Assembly (NCBI GenBank): GCA_030688615.1
Contig: JAUYIZ010000008.1
Location: 1-49,841 of the forward strand
From: Desulfobacterales bacterium
GTDB lineage: Bacteria > Desulfobacterota > Desulfobacteria > Desulfobacterales > JAUYIZ01
Direction: 5' to 3'
Length of the DNA: 49,841 bases
The notes beneath the pieces were generated by a model. That model saw only the letters and a program-made list of their open reading frames with translations. It did no database searches and was not told the DNA's origin. The translations under genes were made by a program, and so were the position numbers. Shown piece by piece: positions 11,280 to 20,508 of the stretch (the first letter of the stretch is position 1; every line of letters starts with the position of its first letter).

Positions 11280-11352
11280 AAGAGTTAAAGATTTACCGCA
11301 GAGGCGCAAAGGACGTAATGTTGTTACGAATAGGGGCACTTTGCAGGTTATT

Positions 11353-11498
11353 TAGTGTCCATCCACAAATGAGATAGTTTTTGCAAGATCAAGGCGGGCG
11401 AGAATTTCAACCGGAAGAATACATTGAGTATTTTAAGGATTGAAATTCGGAGCCCAACGCAGATATTGCGAAAAATGGCCATTTGTGGATGGACACTA
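11353..11498. repeat. MITE-like long imperfect palindrome (146 bp) with 19-bp perfect terminal inverted repeats
   Basis: tagtgtccatccacaaatg (11353-11371) / catttgtggatggacacta (11480-11498); nested gaatttcaa/ttgaaattc. Confidence 0.85.
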
Positions 11499-11951
11499 TT
11501 TAAAGACTTTAAACAATACACCCGGATAGAGTGTGACATCCAGAATAAGAGAAAAAATTCCCCAGGAGAGTAGCGTCAAAAACGCCGCCACCCATACCGC
11601 TGTAAGCCACCGGGCGCCGTGCTGTTTCATATAGGCGATCCCGAACAGGAGGATGGCGGCTTTAAATCCGAGCAGGTAGATGCCGGCAAGAAAACCGGCC
11701 ATCCATGAGATTTCAGTAAAATACGCCGAAAAATCACTGCCGAATCCGGCCGCCCCGCCCGCCGGCATTTTGCCGGAGGGCTTCACGGGCCGGATCTCAA
11801 CCGCCAATTGAATCGCCGCCAGAATCAAAATCATGCCGGAAACCGTCACCGGGACCAGTCTGGCCTGCTGAAACGGGAACAACAGGGCGCTTACAAAAAC
11901 AGCGGCCGCGAGCACCAGGACGAATACGGCAATGTAGAAACCGGTCTTCAT
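11496..11951 (-). CDS. Tripartite tricarboxylate transporter small TM subunit (TctB family)
   Basis: Four predicted TM helices; overlaps tctA start. Confidence 0.82.
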   Translation of the reverse strand: MKTGFYIAVFVLVLAAAVFVSALLFPFQQARLVPVTVSGMILILAAIQLAVEIRPVKPSGKMPAGGAAGFGSDFSAYFTEISWMAGFLAGIYLLGFKAAILLFGIAYMKQHGARWLTAVWVAAFLTLLSWGIFSLILDVTLYPGVLFKVFK

Positions 11952-13459
11952 GCGGCCAGCCTCCGTTTGGCGCGGCGGGCGGAAAGCGTTCTGATCAGAT
12001 CAACGGCATACAAACTTAAGGTAATGGCGATGATCACCAGGCAGGCCGGGCGCATGAAGAATAACGGCCCGCGGGTCTGAAGCGACAGCCAGAAGTATTC
12101 CTCAAAATAGACTCCCAAGATGAAACCCAGGAGCATCGAAGGCCGGTTGTAGTCATATTTTTTCATGACGATGCCGATCAGGGTGAAGACAAAGGCGACC
12201 ACGACGTCGCCCATTTTTTTGTCGTACACAAATGCACCCACATAAACAAGGGTCAGAATGCCGGGGATGAGGTAACGGGGGGCAAGGGTGACGATGGCCG
12301 TTAAATTGAGGTATCCGGCGATCAGGTAGCAGAGTATCCCGCCGATGACGTTGGCCAGCGCCAGACCCCAGAGCAGCGTGAAGGTCAGTTCCAGTTCGGT
12401 ATCCAGCATATTCGGCCCCGGGATGACCCCCTGGAGCAGCAAAGCGCCCATCAAAAGCGCCATCGAAGCGCTTCCAGGCAGCCCCAGAAGCATGGTGGTG
12501 AGCAGCGCGCCGCCCTCCTTGGCGTTGCTGGCGGCTTCCGGAGCGATGATGCCCTCAATAATGCCGGTGCCGAATTTTTCCGGGTGCCTGGAGGTCTGCT
12601 TGGCTTGTGCGTAAGCGACAAAGACGGCGGTGTCGCCGCCGATGCCCGGGATAAGCCCGATGACGTAGCCCAGGACGCAGCAGCGGAACCAGAGCCAGGG
12701 ATACTGAAAAACCTCTTTCATCCCCATTAAAATCTGCCGGCGAAGGTCTTTGCCGGTCTTGGCCAGGCTGGGATCCACGATGGACTTGCCGGAAACCGCC
12801 AGGTCCAGCAGCTCCGCTCCGGCAAACAGCCCCAGGACCACCGGAACCAGGCTTAGCCCCTGAAGCAGGAACATGTTGCCAAAGCCGAAACGGTCGACAC
12901 CCGTGCTGTGCTGGTAGCCTATCATGGCGATGAGTATTCCCAGCAGACCGGCGATCAGGCCCTTGACCGCGGCTCCCCGGCCCAGCACGGCCAGAAATGA
13001 AATGCCCATCACGATGAGAAAAAAAAGCTCCGCGCTGCTGAAGGTCAAAACGACCGGACGGACTATGGGAATCATGACCACGGCCAGGAACACGCCCAGC
13101 AGCGAACCCATGGTGGCGCTGCATAGCATTGCTCCGAAAGCCCGGCCGGCCTCTCCTCTTTGGGTCATGGGAAAGCCGTCCAGCAGGGTGGCCGTGCTCG
13201 GGCCGGAGCCCGGAATGTTCATTAATATCGCCGTGATGGAACCGCCGGTGGTGTTTATCGCCGCGATGGCCAGAAGCATGGAAATACCGGCGACCCGCTG
13301 CATGCCGAAAACCATGGGCAGAAGAATCGCCATGGCCACCAACCCCCCGACGGCGGGCAACAGACCGATAAATATGCCGATGCAGGTTCCCACGATCAAA
13401 AAGCCGAGGGCCTGCGGATCCGCGTAGCTCCATAACCCCTGAATGAATGCCTCGATCAT
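11948..13459 (-). CDS. Tripartite tricarboxylate transporter large permease (TctA family)
   Basis: GLLPAVGGLVAMAILLP, AILMNIPGSGPSTATLLDGFPMTQRGEAGRA, GLIPGIGGDTAVFVAYAQAKQ. Confidence 0.95.
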   Translation of the reverse strand: MIEAFIQGLWSYADPQALGFLIVGTCIGIFIGLLPAVGGLVAMAILLPMVFGMQRVAGISMLLAIAAINTTGGSITAILMNIPGSGPSTATLLDGFPMTQRGEAGRAFGAMLCSATMGSLLGVFLAVVMIPIVRPVVLTFSSAELFFLIVMGISFLAVLGRGAAVKGLIAGLLGILIAMIGYQHSTGVDRFGFGNMFLLQGLSLVPVVLGLFAGAELLDLAVSGKSIVDPSLAKTGKDLRRQILMGMKEVFQYPWLWFRCCVLGYVIGLIPGIGGDTAVFVAYAQAKQTSRHPEKFGTGIIEGIIAPEAASNAKEGGALLTTMLLGLPGSASMALLMGALLLQGVIPGPNMLDTELELTFTLLWGLALANVIGGILCYLIAGYLNLTAIVTLAPRYLIPGILTLVYVGAFVYDKKMGDVVVAFVFTLIGIVMKKYDYNRPSMLLGFILGVYFEEYFWLSLQTRGPLFFMRPACLVIIAITLSLYAVDLIRTLSARRAKRRLAA

Positions 13460-13502
13460 TCCTGCGCTCCTTCAGCAAGCCGTGTTGCCGTCTGCCCCGA
13501 AC

Positions 13503-14537
13503 CTATTTGGACGTCCGATATTTGGCTAAAATATCGCCGAGCTGTTTTCCCAGCACCTTGTTGGCCTTCATGCGGGTCATGGAGGCCTGTAATTTTTTGC
13601 CCGGGATGAAGGGGGAGTAGAGCCCGGTCAATTTTTCCATGTTTGCCTGAACGCCTTTGTCCTGGGACATTTTATCGAACAGTGCTCTCATATATTCGAC
13701 CCGTTCCGGGGGCACACCCGGCGGCATGGCCGCGGTTGTGCCGCCGACATCCGAGGCGCTGCGGGCATCCTCCAGTTCCGGGGGCACCTTGACACCGATT
13801 TCCTCGAGGGTCGGAACGTCCGGCAGCGCCCCGCTTCTTACCGCGGCGATGGAAAACAGCCCTCTGAGATCTCCGGACTTCACCTGGGCCGAAAGGGCGC
13901 TGGCCCGGATGACGATCAGTTCAACTTCACCGGTGAGCATGGCCTGGACAACGCCCTTGGCCCCCCGGTAGCCCGTGATGACCTTGGCGTCCAGTCCCAG
14001 GATTTCCAGCGCCACGGCGCCGTTGGTGGACAGGGAGCCCTTGGCTGAAGTGGCGCCGAGTTTGAGCCCCTTGGCCTTGCGCAGGTCGTCCAGCGATTGG
14101 TATTTAGACTTTGCGGTAACAAAAAGCATGTTGGCATCCGGCCCGATATCGGCGATGTAGAGATATTTTTCGGCCTCGTACTGCACGCCCGGCGCTTTCA
14201 AAAGGTCATTGTTGACGATGGCGTCCGTTGACTTGCACAGCATGGTCAGGCCGTCTTTGGACCCCTGGTTGTATACCCAGTTGACACCTTCTTCGCTGCC
14301 CATATTTTCAACTCTCACCTTTGCGCCGGTCTCTTTGGCCAGGACCGGGGCAAGAATCCGGGCCAGTAGATCCGTGGGCCCGCCGGCCCTGCTGGCCACA
14401 ATCCAGGTGATGGTCTTATCCTTGTAAAATTGCGCGGCACTTTCTCCTGCGGCATGGGACGTGCTCGCCGTTGTCAGCAGCAGGCCCAGGGTTACACCTC
14501 CGATGACGGCAATCATTCCTGTTTTCCAGCTTCGCAT
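13503..14537 (-). CDS. Tripartite tricarboxylate transporter substrate-binding protein (TctC/Bug family)
   Basis: Signal peptide; ITWIVASRAGGPTDLLARILAPVL; start moved to MRSWKTGM. Confidence 0.88.
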   Translation of the reverse strand: MRSWKTGMIAVIGGVTLGLLLTTASTSHAAGESAAQFYKDKTITWIVASRAGGPTDLLARILAPVLAKETGAKVRVENMGSEEGVNWVYNQGSKDGLTMLCKSTDAIVNNDLLKAPGVQYEAEKYLYIADIGPDANMLFVTAKSKYQSLDDLRKAKGLKLGATSAKGSLSTNGAVALEILGLDAKVITGYRGAKGVVQAMLTGEVELIVIRASALSAQVKSGDLRGLFSIAAVRSGALPDVPTLEEIGVKVPPELEDARSASDVGGTTAAMPPGVPPERVEYMRALFDKMSQDKGVQANMEKLTGLYSPFIPGKKLQASMTRMKANKVLGKQLGDILAKYRTSK

Positions 14538-14811
14538 GATAGTCCTCCTTTGATGTTCACAGTTTAAGACCTTGACGATTTTGCAAAAAATCCCAAGACC
14601 CGTCATTCCTGACATTTTTCGGCATCGGAGTAAAAAATTGTGCCACCCGATACAAAATATGACGGGGACGTTTATTTTGCCGAAAAGATTGCTGGGGAAC
14701 CGGCCATATTACAGGTAACAGGCCGTATCATTTTTCGAAAATTACCGGAATTCCTCAACACTGTCAAGGGGAAAAGACGCACCTGCCTTTTTCCCCCGAC
14801 ACATCGCGCGC

Positions 14812-14870
14812 GCACCGTCAAGGGTGATTACAAGGCCGTGGGGAAAAAGCTATTTAAATTAAAGATTTAA
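14812..14870 (+). pseudogene. C-terminal remnant of a UbiD-family gene (copy-2 type)
   Basis: TVKGDYKAVGKKLFK matches IVKGDYKAVGRRLFK at the C-terminus of the 9696-11279 CDS. Confidence 0.75.
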
Positions 14871-16289
14871 AATGGTTCCCCATTTTCCGATGACCTGCTT
14901 TTCCAGTTCCGGGTCCAGCTTGATATCCTCCGGGAACTCGTCAAACCACTCGTAGGGTTTGCACGCATCAATGATCGCCCGGGAATTGAGCAGTTTATCC
15001 GTAGGTTTTCGAATCATGGTGTCCAGGGGCGTGCTCCAGGCCCTGCGAATAATTTCAATGTCATTTTCCGGGTCCGATCTGGTGCACAGGGCCCATAAAA
15101 CCTGTTTGATGTCGCTCGGATCAATGTCATCGTCCACCAGGATCACATATCTGCCGTGATAGGCGGCCGGACGGTTTTGACAGGCCAGGTGGGCGGCCTG
15201 CTTCACATGGCCGTGAAATCTCTGCTTGATGGAAACGATGACCAGTTGCTGCTGGCCCACGTCACTCATCCAGACCCCCCGGACATCCGGGACCCCGCTC
15301 TTGTCCAGGGCATTCCAGAGCATGGCGCTGTTCTTGATGACATTGAAGGTGGTGGAATCATTGGGCGGACGATTGGGGGGGGCGCCAAGAAGGATCGGCT
15401 CGTTGCGGAAATAAATCCGCTCCACATCCACCACCGGCGCGCCTCTTTCCTTGCTGGCATAGTAGCCGGTCCATTCCCCGAAAGGGCCTTCCATCTTTGT
15501 ATGCCCGGGTCGCACCCATCCCACCGCGACGATCTCGCTGTCTGCCGGAATGGGCAGGCCGGTGATTTCTTCCGTGACGACCTTGACCGGTTCTCCCTGA
15601 ACCGCGCCGATAAACCGGTACTCGGAGCCGGAAGGAACCTCGCTGGCCGCCGTGCGGAACACCAGGGGGTGATGCCCGAAAGACATGGCCACCGGGCAGG
15701 GTTTTCCCTGAGCGAAATATTTTTCATAATGCATCCTGCCGTGTTTGCCGGGAGAGATGTAAAGGGCGGTGGTTTTTTCATCATGCACCATGATGCGATA
15801 GGTTCCCATGTTCAATTCACCGCTGTCCGGGTCCCGGGTGATGATGGCGTCGCCGGTGCCGATATACCGCCCGCCGTCCTTGTCATGCCACCTGGGTACG
15901 GGCAGCGCGAACAGGTTGACGTCCTTTCCGGAGCGCACATTCTCCAGCACGGGCCCGGATTCGACGGTCTGCTGGGGAAAATCTTTAAAGCCGGCCTCCC
16001 AGGTGGGCAGCATGCCCCGCATGGCAGACACCAGCTGCACGGCGCTGGATTTTTGCGGCAGGCCGAAGGTCAGCGCGATTCTTTCCAGGCTGCTGGTGGA
16101 ACACGTCAAAATCCGGGACCCTTTCGGGTAGTCCTGAACCGCATCGAAAAGGAGCGCCGAGTTTTCATCTTTTCTCACATTCAGCGCTGAAATGGCGCCG
16201 ATTTCCAGGTTCCAGTCCGCGCCCGCCACATGCTTCAGCTCACCCATCTCATCCACCGTGTCCAGCCACTTTCTTAAATCCAACGACAT
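14859..16289 (-). CDS. UbiD-family decarboxylase (copy 3)
   Basis: NMGTYRIMVHDEKT, MEGPFGEWTGYYAS, VDDDIDPSDIKQVLWAL. Confidence 0.93.
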   Translation of the reverse strand: MSLDLRKWLDTVDEMGELKHVAGADWNLEIGAISALNVRKDENSALLFDAVQDYPKGSRILTCSTSSLERIALTFGLPQKSSAVQLVSAMRGMLPTWEAGFKDFPQQTVESGPVLENVRSGKDVNLFALPVPRWHDKDGGRYIGTGDAIITRDPDSGELNMGTYRIMVHDEKTTALYISPGKHGRMHYEKYFAQGKPCPVAMSFGHHPLVFRTAASEVPSGSEYRFIGAVQGEPVKVVTEEITGLPIPADSEIVAVGWVRPGHTKMEGPFGEWTGYYASKERGAPVVDVERIYFRNEPILLGAPPNRPPNDSTTFNVIKNSAMLWNALDKSGVPDVRGVWMSDVGQQQLVIVSIKQRFHGHVKQAAHLACQNRPAAYHGRYVILVDDDIDPSDIKQVLWALCTRSDPENDIEIIRRAWSTPLDTMIRKPTDKLLNSRAIIDACKPYEWFDEFPEDIKLDPELEKQVIGKWGTILNL

Positions 16290-16329
16290 GGTTGTCTCCT
16301 TAGATCAAATATGTTTGAACCAGCCAATT

Positions 16330-16830
16330 TTATTTCATTATTTTAAAAATGAAAGAAGCAATGATTCCCACCAGGCCGGGGAAAATCAGAGAAGCGCCGT
16401 AACGGGCGAGGGCGAATTTGCTTCCCAGCAGGGGAATTTCATACACAATGGTGCGGCTGATGGGTATGATCCCCCAGGCCGTGAGAAAGGCGGCAAGGGG
16501 ACCAACGCTCGCTCCGCTTTTATAAAAGGATGCCACGAGGGGGATATTGATGAACGGTCCTCCCGGGGCAAGGGCTCCGGCTGCAGTGGCGATAAAAATT
16601 CCTTTCAGGCCTGATCCTTCCCCAAGCATTTTCACGATATATTCCCTGGGAATCATTGCCTGAACCACTCCTGCTAAAGCAAAGCCCACGATAAAGTTGG
16701 GGGCCATCCCCCAGAACATCCGCCCCCCCTGCACCAGACCGGACCAGGGCAGCTGCCAGCCCTGCTTCAAATAAGCGATAAAGATCAAAATCCCCACTAA
16801 AGCGCACAACACCCAGAAGGAAGTATCCAT
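16330..16830 (-). CDS. Predicted half-size permease (COG0701/DUF318-like)
   Basis: GALAPGGPFINIPLVASFYKSGASVGPLAAFLTAWG; four to five TM helices. Confidence 0.65.
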   Translation of the reverse strand: MDTSFWVLCALVGILIFIAYLKQGWQLPWSGLVQGGRMFWGMAPNFIVGFALAGVVQAMIPREYIVKMLGEGSGLKGIFIATAAGALAPGGPFINIPLVASFYKSGASVGPLAAFLTAWGIIPISRTIVYEIPLLGSKFALARYGASLIFPGLVGIIASFIFKIMK

Positions 16831-17197
16831 TCTTTTGTAACCTTTCTTGCATTTATCCTTTTCGGGGATATTCTCCGACGACCGGTTCTTCACCTTTTCT
16901 CCTTGCCTGCTTTGAACTCGAACAAAATTGAGTGTTTTTCAAAGGTCTCCCTGCTTTGGCAGGGTCTTCAAGTATAGGAAGGCTTTTTTTGCATGTCAAT
17001 GGATATTTGGCAAGCCAGTGTTGTTCCGGAAAGCGATTCCTGGTGAATCTGATCTGGGGCGGCATGACAGGGAGCAGATCCGGTGAGGAGAAATGAAAGG
17101 GATGAAAGACCGAAAACCACCCCTTGACACCCGGGGTATTGTCTGACAAAATTCAATTGCCGATCATCCTAATAAAATTCGGAAACGGATCCAAGAG

Positions 17198-18100
17198 ATG
17201 TTAATGTCATTGCCGAAATTTGAATACCTGGCCTGCACCGGCCTGGCCGAAGCCTGCTCCCTGCTTTCCCGCCATGCCGACGTCTCCAAAATCCTGGCCG
17301 GCGGCACGGACCTGCTGGTAAAGATGAAACACCGGCGAAGCGTGCCCCGGTACATCATTGACATCAAATCCATTCCGGACCTGGCCGGCATCCAAGCCGA
17401 TGAAAACGGGCTTCATATCGGTGCCTTAACTTTCGTCCAGGCCGTCAGCGATTCCGCGCTGGTAAGAAAATATTTTCCCATGCTCGGCCAGGCCGCCGGC
17501 AAACTGGGGACGCCCCATATACGGAACCTGGGAACCCTGGGGGGCAACCTGGCCAATGCCTCCCCGGCGGCGGAATTTGCCCCGGCGCTGTTAACGCTGG
17601 ACGCGCGCGTAACGCTCGTCAGGGCCGGCGGCGAGCGGACCCTGCCGCTGGAGGATTTTTTCACCGGGCCGGGCCGCAGCGCCATGGAGGCCGATGAGAT
17701 CCTGACCCGCATTCATATTCCCCACCGGCCCGGGCATGCCGGGGCCTATCTGAAATACAGCATCCGGCCCATGGATGTGGCCATGGTCAACCTGGCCGTG
17801 ATGGCCGTGCCGCAAGACGGGATATGCCGGGAAATCAAGATCGCTCTCGGGGCGGTGGGCCCGGTTCCCTTTCGGGCCCGCAGGGCCGAAGCGGTGATCC
17901 GGGGCCGGCCGCTGGGCAAGGATCTAAACGAGCTATTCCCCGTCGCGGCCCGGGCCGCCGCGGAAGAATCCAGGGCCATCAGCGACTATCGCGCCACGGC
18001 GGCGCACCGGACCCGGATGGTTGTTGACCGGGTTCAACAGGGTCTGGAACAGGCCTTCAGCGCCATCCGGTCCTGCAGGCAAAAAAACCATGAAACATAA
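17198..18100 (+). CDS. Xanthine dehydrogenase/CoxM-type FAD-binding subunit (module A)
   Basis: KILAGGTDLLVKMKHR; TLGGNLANASPAAE FAD-binding motifs. Confidence 0.92.
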   Translation: MLMSLPKFEYLACTGLAEACSLLSRHADVSKILAGGTDLLVKMKHRRSVPRYIIDIKSIPDLAGIQADENGLHIGALTFVQAVSDSALVRKYFPMLGQAAGKLGTPHIRNLGTLGGNLANASPAAEFAPALLTLDARVTLVRAGGERTLPLEDFFTGPGRSAMEADEILTRIHIPHRPGHAGAYLKYSIRPMDVAMVNLAVMAVPQDGICREIKIALGAVGPVPFRARRAEAVIRGRPLGKDLNELFPVAARAAAEESRAISDYRATAAHRTRMVVDRVQQGLEQAFSAIRSCRQKNHET

Positions 18101-20495
18101 GATTCAACTGACCGTCAACGAAGCCCGGCGCGAGATCGAGGTGGCGCCCTGGCAGACCCTTATGGATGTTCTGCGGGAAACCTTCCGGTTAACCAGGACC
18201 AAGGAAGGCTGCGGCGTCGGCGAGTGCGGCGCCTGCGCTGTTTTGATGGACGGCAAGATTGTCAGCGCCTGCCTGGTCCTGGCGGTCAATGCCGGCGGAA
18301 AGCAGATCACCACCATGGAAGGAGTGGACTCAAAACCCGGATTCACCGCCGTCATGGAGTCTTTCATCCACCCGGACCCCGGGGCCATGCGGGCCAGCCC
18401 GGACCCTCCCGGCGCCCATGCCAGCACGGAAACACTCACCTTCTGCCACATCTGCCCCGGGCACTGCAGCGTCAGAGCCGTGGTGGAAGACGGCCGGCTG
18501 GTGGACCTGGCGCCGGACGTGGAAAGCGGTCTGTTCAGCGAACAATGCGCGGTCAAAAAGGGACGTTTTACCATCCCCGAGGTCATGCGCCATCAGGACC
18601 GGCTCCTCTACCCCCAAAAAAGAAGCGGCGCCAGGGGCCAGGGCCAATGGCAACGCATTTCCTGGGACGAAGCCCTGGACACGGTGGCCTCAAAATTCAA
18701 GCAATTAAAAGCAAAATACGGACCGCAGTCCTTATCCTTCGGCCTGGGGGAGCCCAAGGGGCTGGAATTTGCCTTTGCCCAGCGGCTGGCCTCGGCTCTG
18801 GGCACGCCCAATGTGGTCACGCCCGGCTGGTGCTGCGGGATTCCCAAGGGCATGGCTTCGGCTTTTACCTACGGCAGCGGCTGTGTTTGCGACGATGGGA
18901 ACATTCCCGCCATGATCGTGCTCTGGGGGAGCAACATGGTGCATACCACCGGCGGGATGAGAAGAGAGACCCTGACGGCCGCCATCGAAAAGGGGGGCCG
19001 GCTGATCGTCATTGATCCGCAAAAGACCGATGTGGCCAAGCTGGCGGACCTGTGGATCAGGGTCCGGCCGGGAGGCGACGGCGCTCTGGCCATGGGCTTT
19101 TTAAAAGTCATGCTGGAAAAGAAGCTGTACGACGAGCATATCGTGGCAAACTGGACCATCGGTTTCGAGCAGTTACAGCAGCAGGTCGCCGCCTTTTCCC
19201 TGAAAGATGTGGAAAAGGCCACCTGGGTCCCGGCCGCACAAATGGAACAGTTCGTCGAGCTGTACGCACGGGTTAAACCGGCCGCCATGCAGACCGGAAA
19301 TGCGGTGGACCAGCTCATCAGCAGCTTCCAGACCGGACGGGCCATCGCCATCCTGCGGGCTCTGAGCGGCAACCTGAATATCCCCGGCGGCGACGTGTTT
19401 CTGACCTCTCCTCCCTTTACCCGGCCGGGAAGCTTCTTTTTATTGAAAAAATATCCGCGGGCGCCGGAACGGACCCTGGGAAAGCAATTCAAATTTGCCC
19501 AGGGTTCGGCCTTTATACCGCCCCACGCCTGGACCCGGGGGGTGCTGGAGGGAAAACCCCATCCCATCAAGGCGGCCATGTTTATTTTGACCAATCCCCT
19601 GGTCAGCTATCCGGATTCCCAGCAGGTTTACCGGGCCTTGATGCGCCTGGAATTCATGGTGACGTCCGAGTTGTTTATCACCCCCACGGCCGCCCTGGCG
19701 GACATCCTCCTCCCGGCCGCCTGGGGCATGGAGCACGACGAACTGGGATACTGGCCCGGATGGTACGAGGAAATCCGCTCCCATCCCAAGGTGGTGGATC
19801 CTCCGGGCCAATGCTGGCCCGATACCAAAATAATCAATGAACTGGCAAAACGGCTTGACATGCAGGAGGATTTTTGGAAGGATGATCACGAGGCCCTGGA
19901 CGCGATGCTGGCGCCCAGCGGGATGAAGTTTGAAGAATTTAAAAATGCCAGAGCGCTCAAACCCGAAAGGCAGTACCAAGCCCATGCTTACCGGACCCCG
20001 TCGGGCAAGATAGAGATTTATTCCGACAGGCTGGCGCAAATGGGATACGCCCCCCTTCCCCTGTGGGAAGAGGTGAGCAAAATACATGAAATTTCCCGGC
20101 AGTACCCGCTGTTGTTGAGCAACGCCAAGGAGGAAGCCTACATGCTTTCGGGCTTCAGGAGCATTGCTTCCCTGCGCATGATGCGGCCGGAACCCCTCGT
20201 GGAAATCAACCCGGAGACGGCGCGGTCCCTGGGCCTGCAAGAAGGCGACTGGGTTTACATTGAAACCGCCCGGGGCAAAATCCGGCAACGGCTTTTGCTG
20301 AACGATGATCTGGACCGCCGGGTGGTGATGGGGTCCTTCGGCTGGTGGTTTCCGGAGCAGCGTGAGATGGAATACGGCTGGCGTCACAGTAATATCAACA
20401 TCTTGATTCAAGCCGGCCCCGAATACGATCCTTCCACCGGAGGCATCACCCTGCGCGGCATTCCGTGCAAGCTTTACCCGGTGGAGCCTGATTAA
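18090..20495 (+). CDS. Fusion: XO/CoxS-type [2Fe-2S] domain + DMSO-reductase-family molybdopterin oxidoreductase (module A)
   Basis: KEGCGVGECGACAVLMDGKIVSACL then CHICPGHC...QCAVKKGR [4Fe-4S] and Mo-bisPGD domains; start moved to MKHKIQLTV. Confidence 0.92.
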   Translation: MKHKIQLTVNEARREIEVAPWQTLMDVLRETFRLTRTKEGCGVGECGACAVLMDGKIVSACLVLAVNAGGKQITTMEGVDSKPGFTAVMESFIHPDPGAMRASPDPPGAHASTETLTFCHICPGHCSVRAVVEDGRLVDLAPDVESGLFSEQCAVKKGRFTIPEVMRHQDRLLYPQKRSGARGQGQWQRISWDEALDTVASKFKQLKAKYGPQSLSFGLGEPKGLEFAFAQRLASALGTPNVVTPGWCCGIPKGMASAFTYGSGCVCDDGNIPAMIVLWGSNMVHTTGGMRRETLTAAIEKGGRLIVIDPQKTDVAKLADLWIRVRPGGDGALAMGFLKVMLEKKLYDEHIVANWTIGFEQLQQQVAAFSLKDVEKATWVPAAQMEQFVELYARVKPAAMQTGNAVDQLISSFQTGRAIAILRALSGNLNIPGGDVFLTSPPFTRPGSFFLLKKYPRAPERTLGKQFKFAQGSAFIPPHAWTRGVLEGKPHPIKAAMFILTNPLVSYPDSQQVYRALMRLEFMVTSELFITPTAALADILLPAAWGMEHDELGYWPGWYEEIRSHPKVVDPPGQCWPDTKIINELAKRLDMQEDFWKDDHEALDAMLAPSGMKFEEFKNARALKPERQYQAHAYRTPSGKIEIYSDRLAQMGYAPLPLWEEVSKIHEISRQYPLLLSNAKEEAYMLSGFRSIASLRMMRPEPLVEINPETARSLGLQEGDWVYIETARGKIRQRLLLNDDLDRRVVMGSFGWWFPEQREMEYGWRHSNINILIQAGPEYDPSTGGITLRGIPCKLYPVEPD

Positions 20496-20508
20496 AGGAG
20501 ATTATATT

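Noticed and set aside
12555-13478. 307-aa minus-strand ORF overlapping tctA in another frame
   Set aside because: Out-of-frame reading of tctA with Arg/His-rich composition
14640-14811. N-terminal part of the 76-aa ORF as a real gene
   Set aside because: No recognisable domain; only the C-terminal UbiD-like tail is supported
15156-16190. 344-aa plus-strand ORF opposite UbiD copy 3
   Set aside because: Complement of a convincing UbiD frame; no domain signature
17198-18100. Assigning the FAD subunit to a 4-hydroxybenzoyl-CoA reductase (hcrB)
   Set aside because: No HcrA-type large subunit nearby and length gives no room for the HcrB-specific [4Fe-4S] insertion; only the broader CoxM-type call is supported
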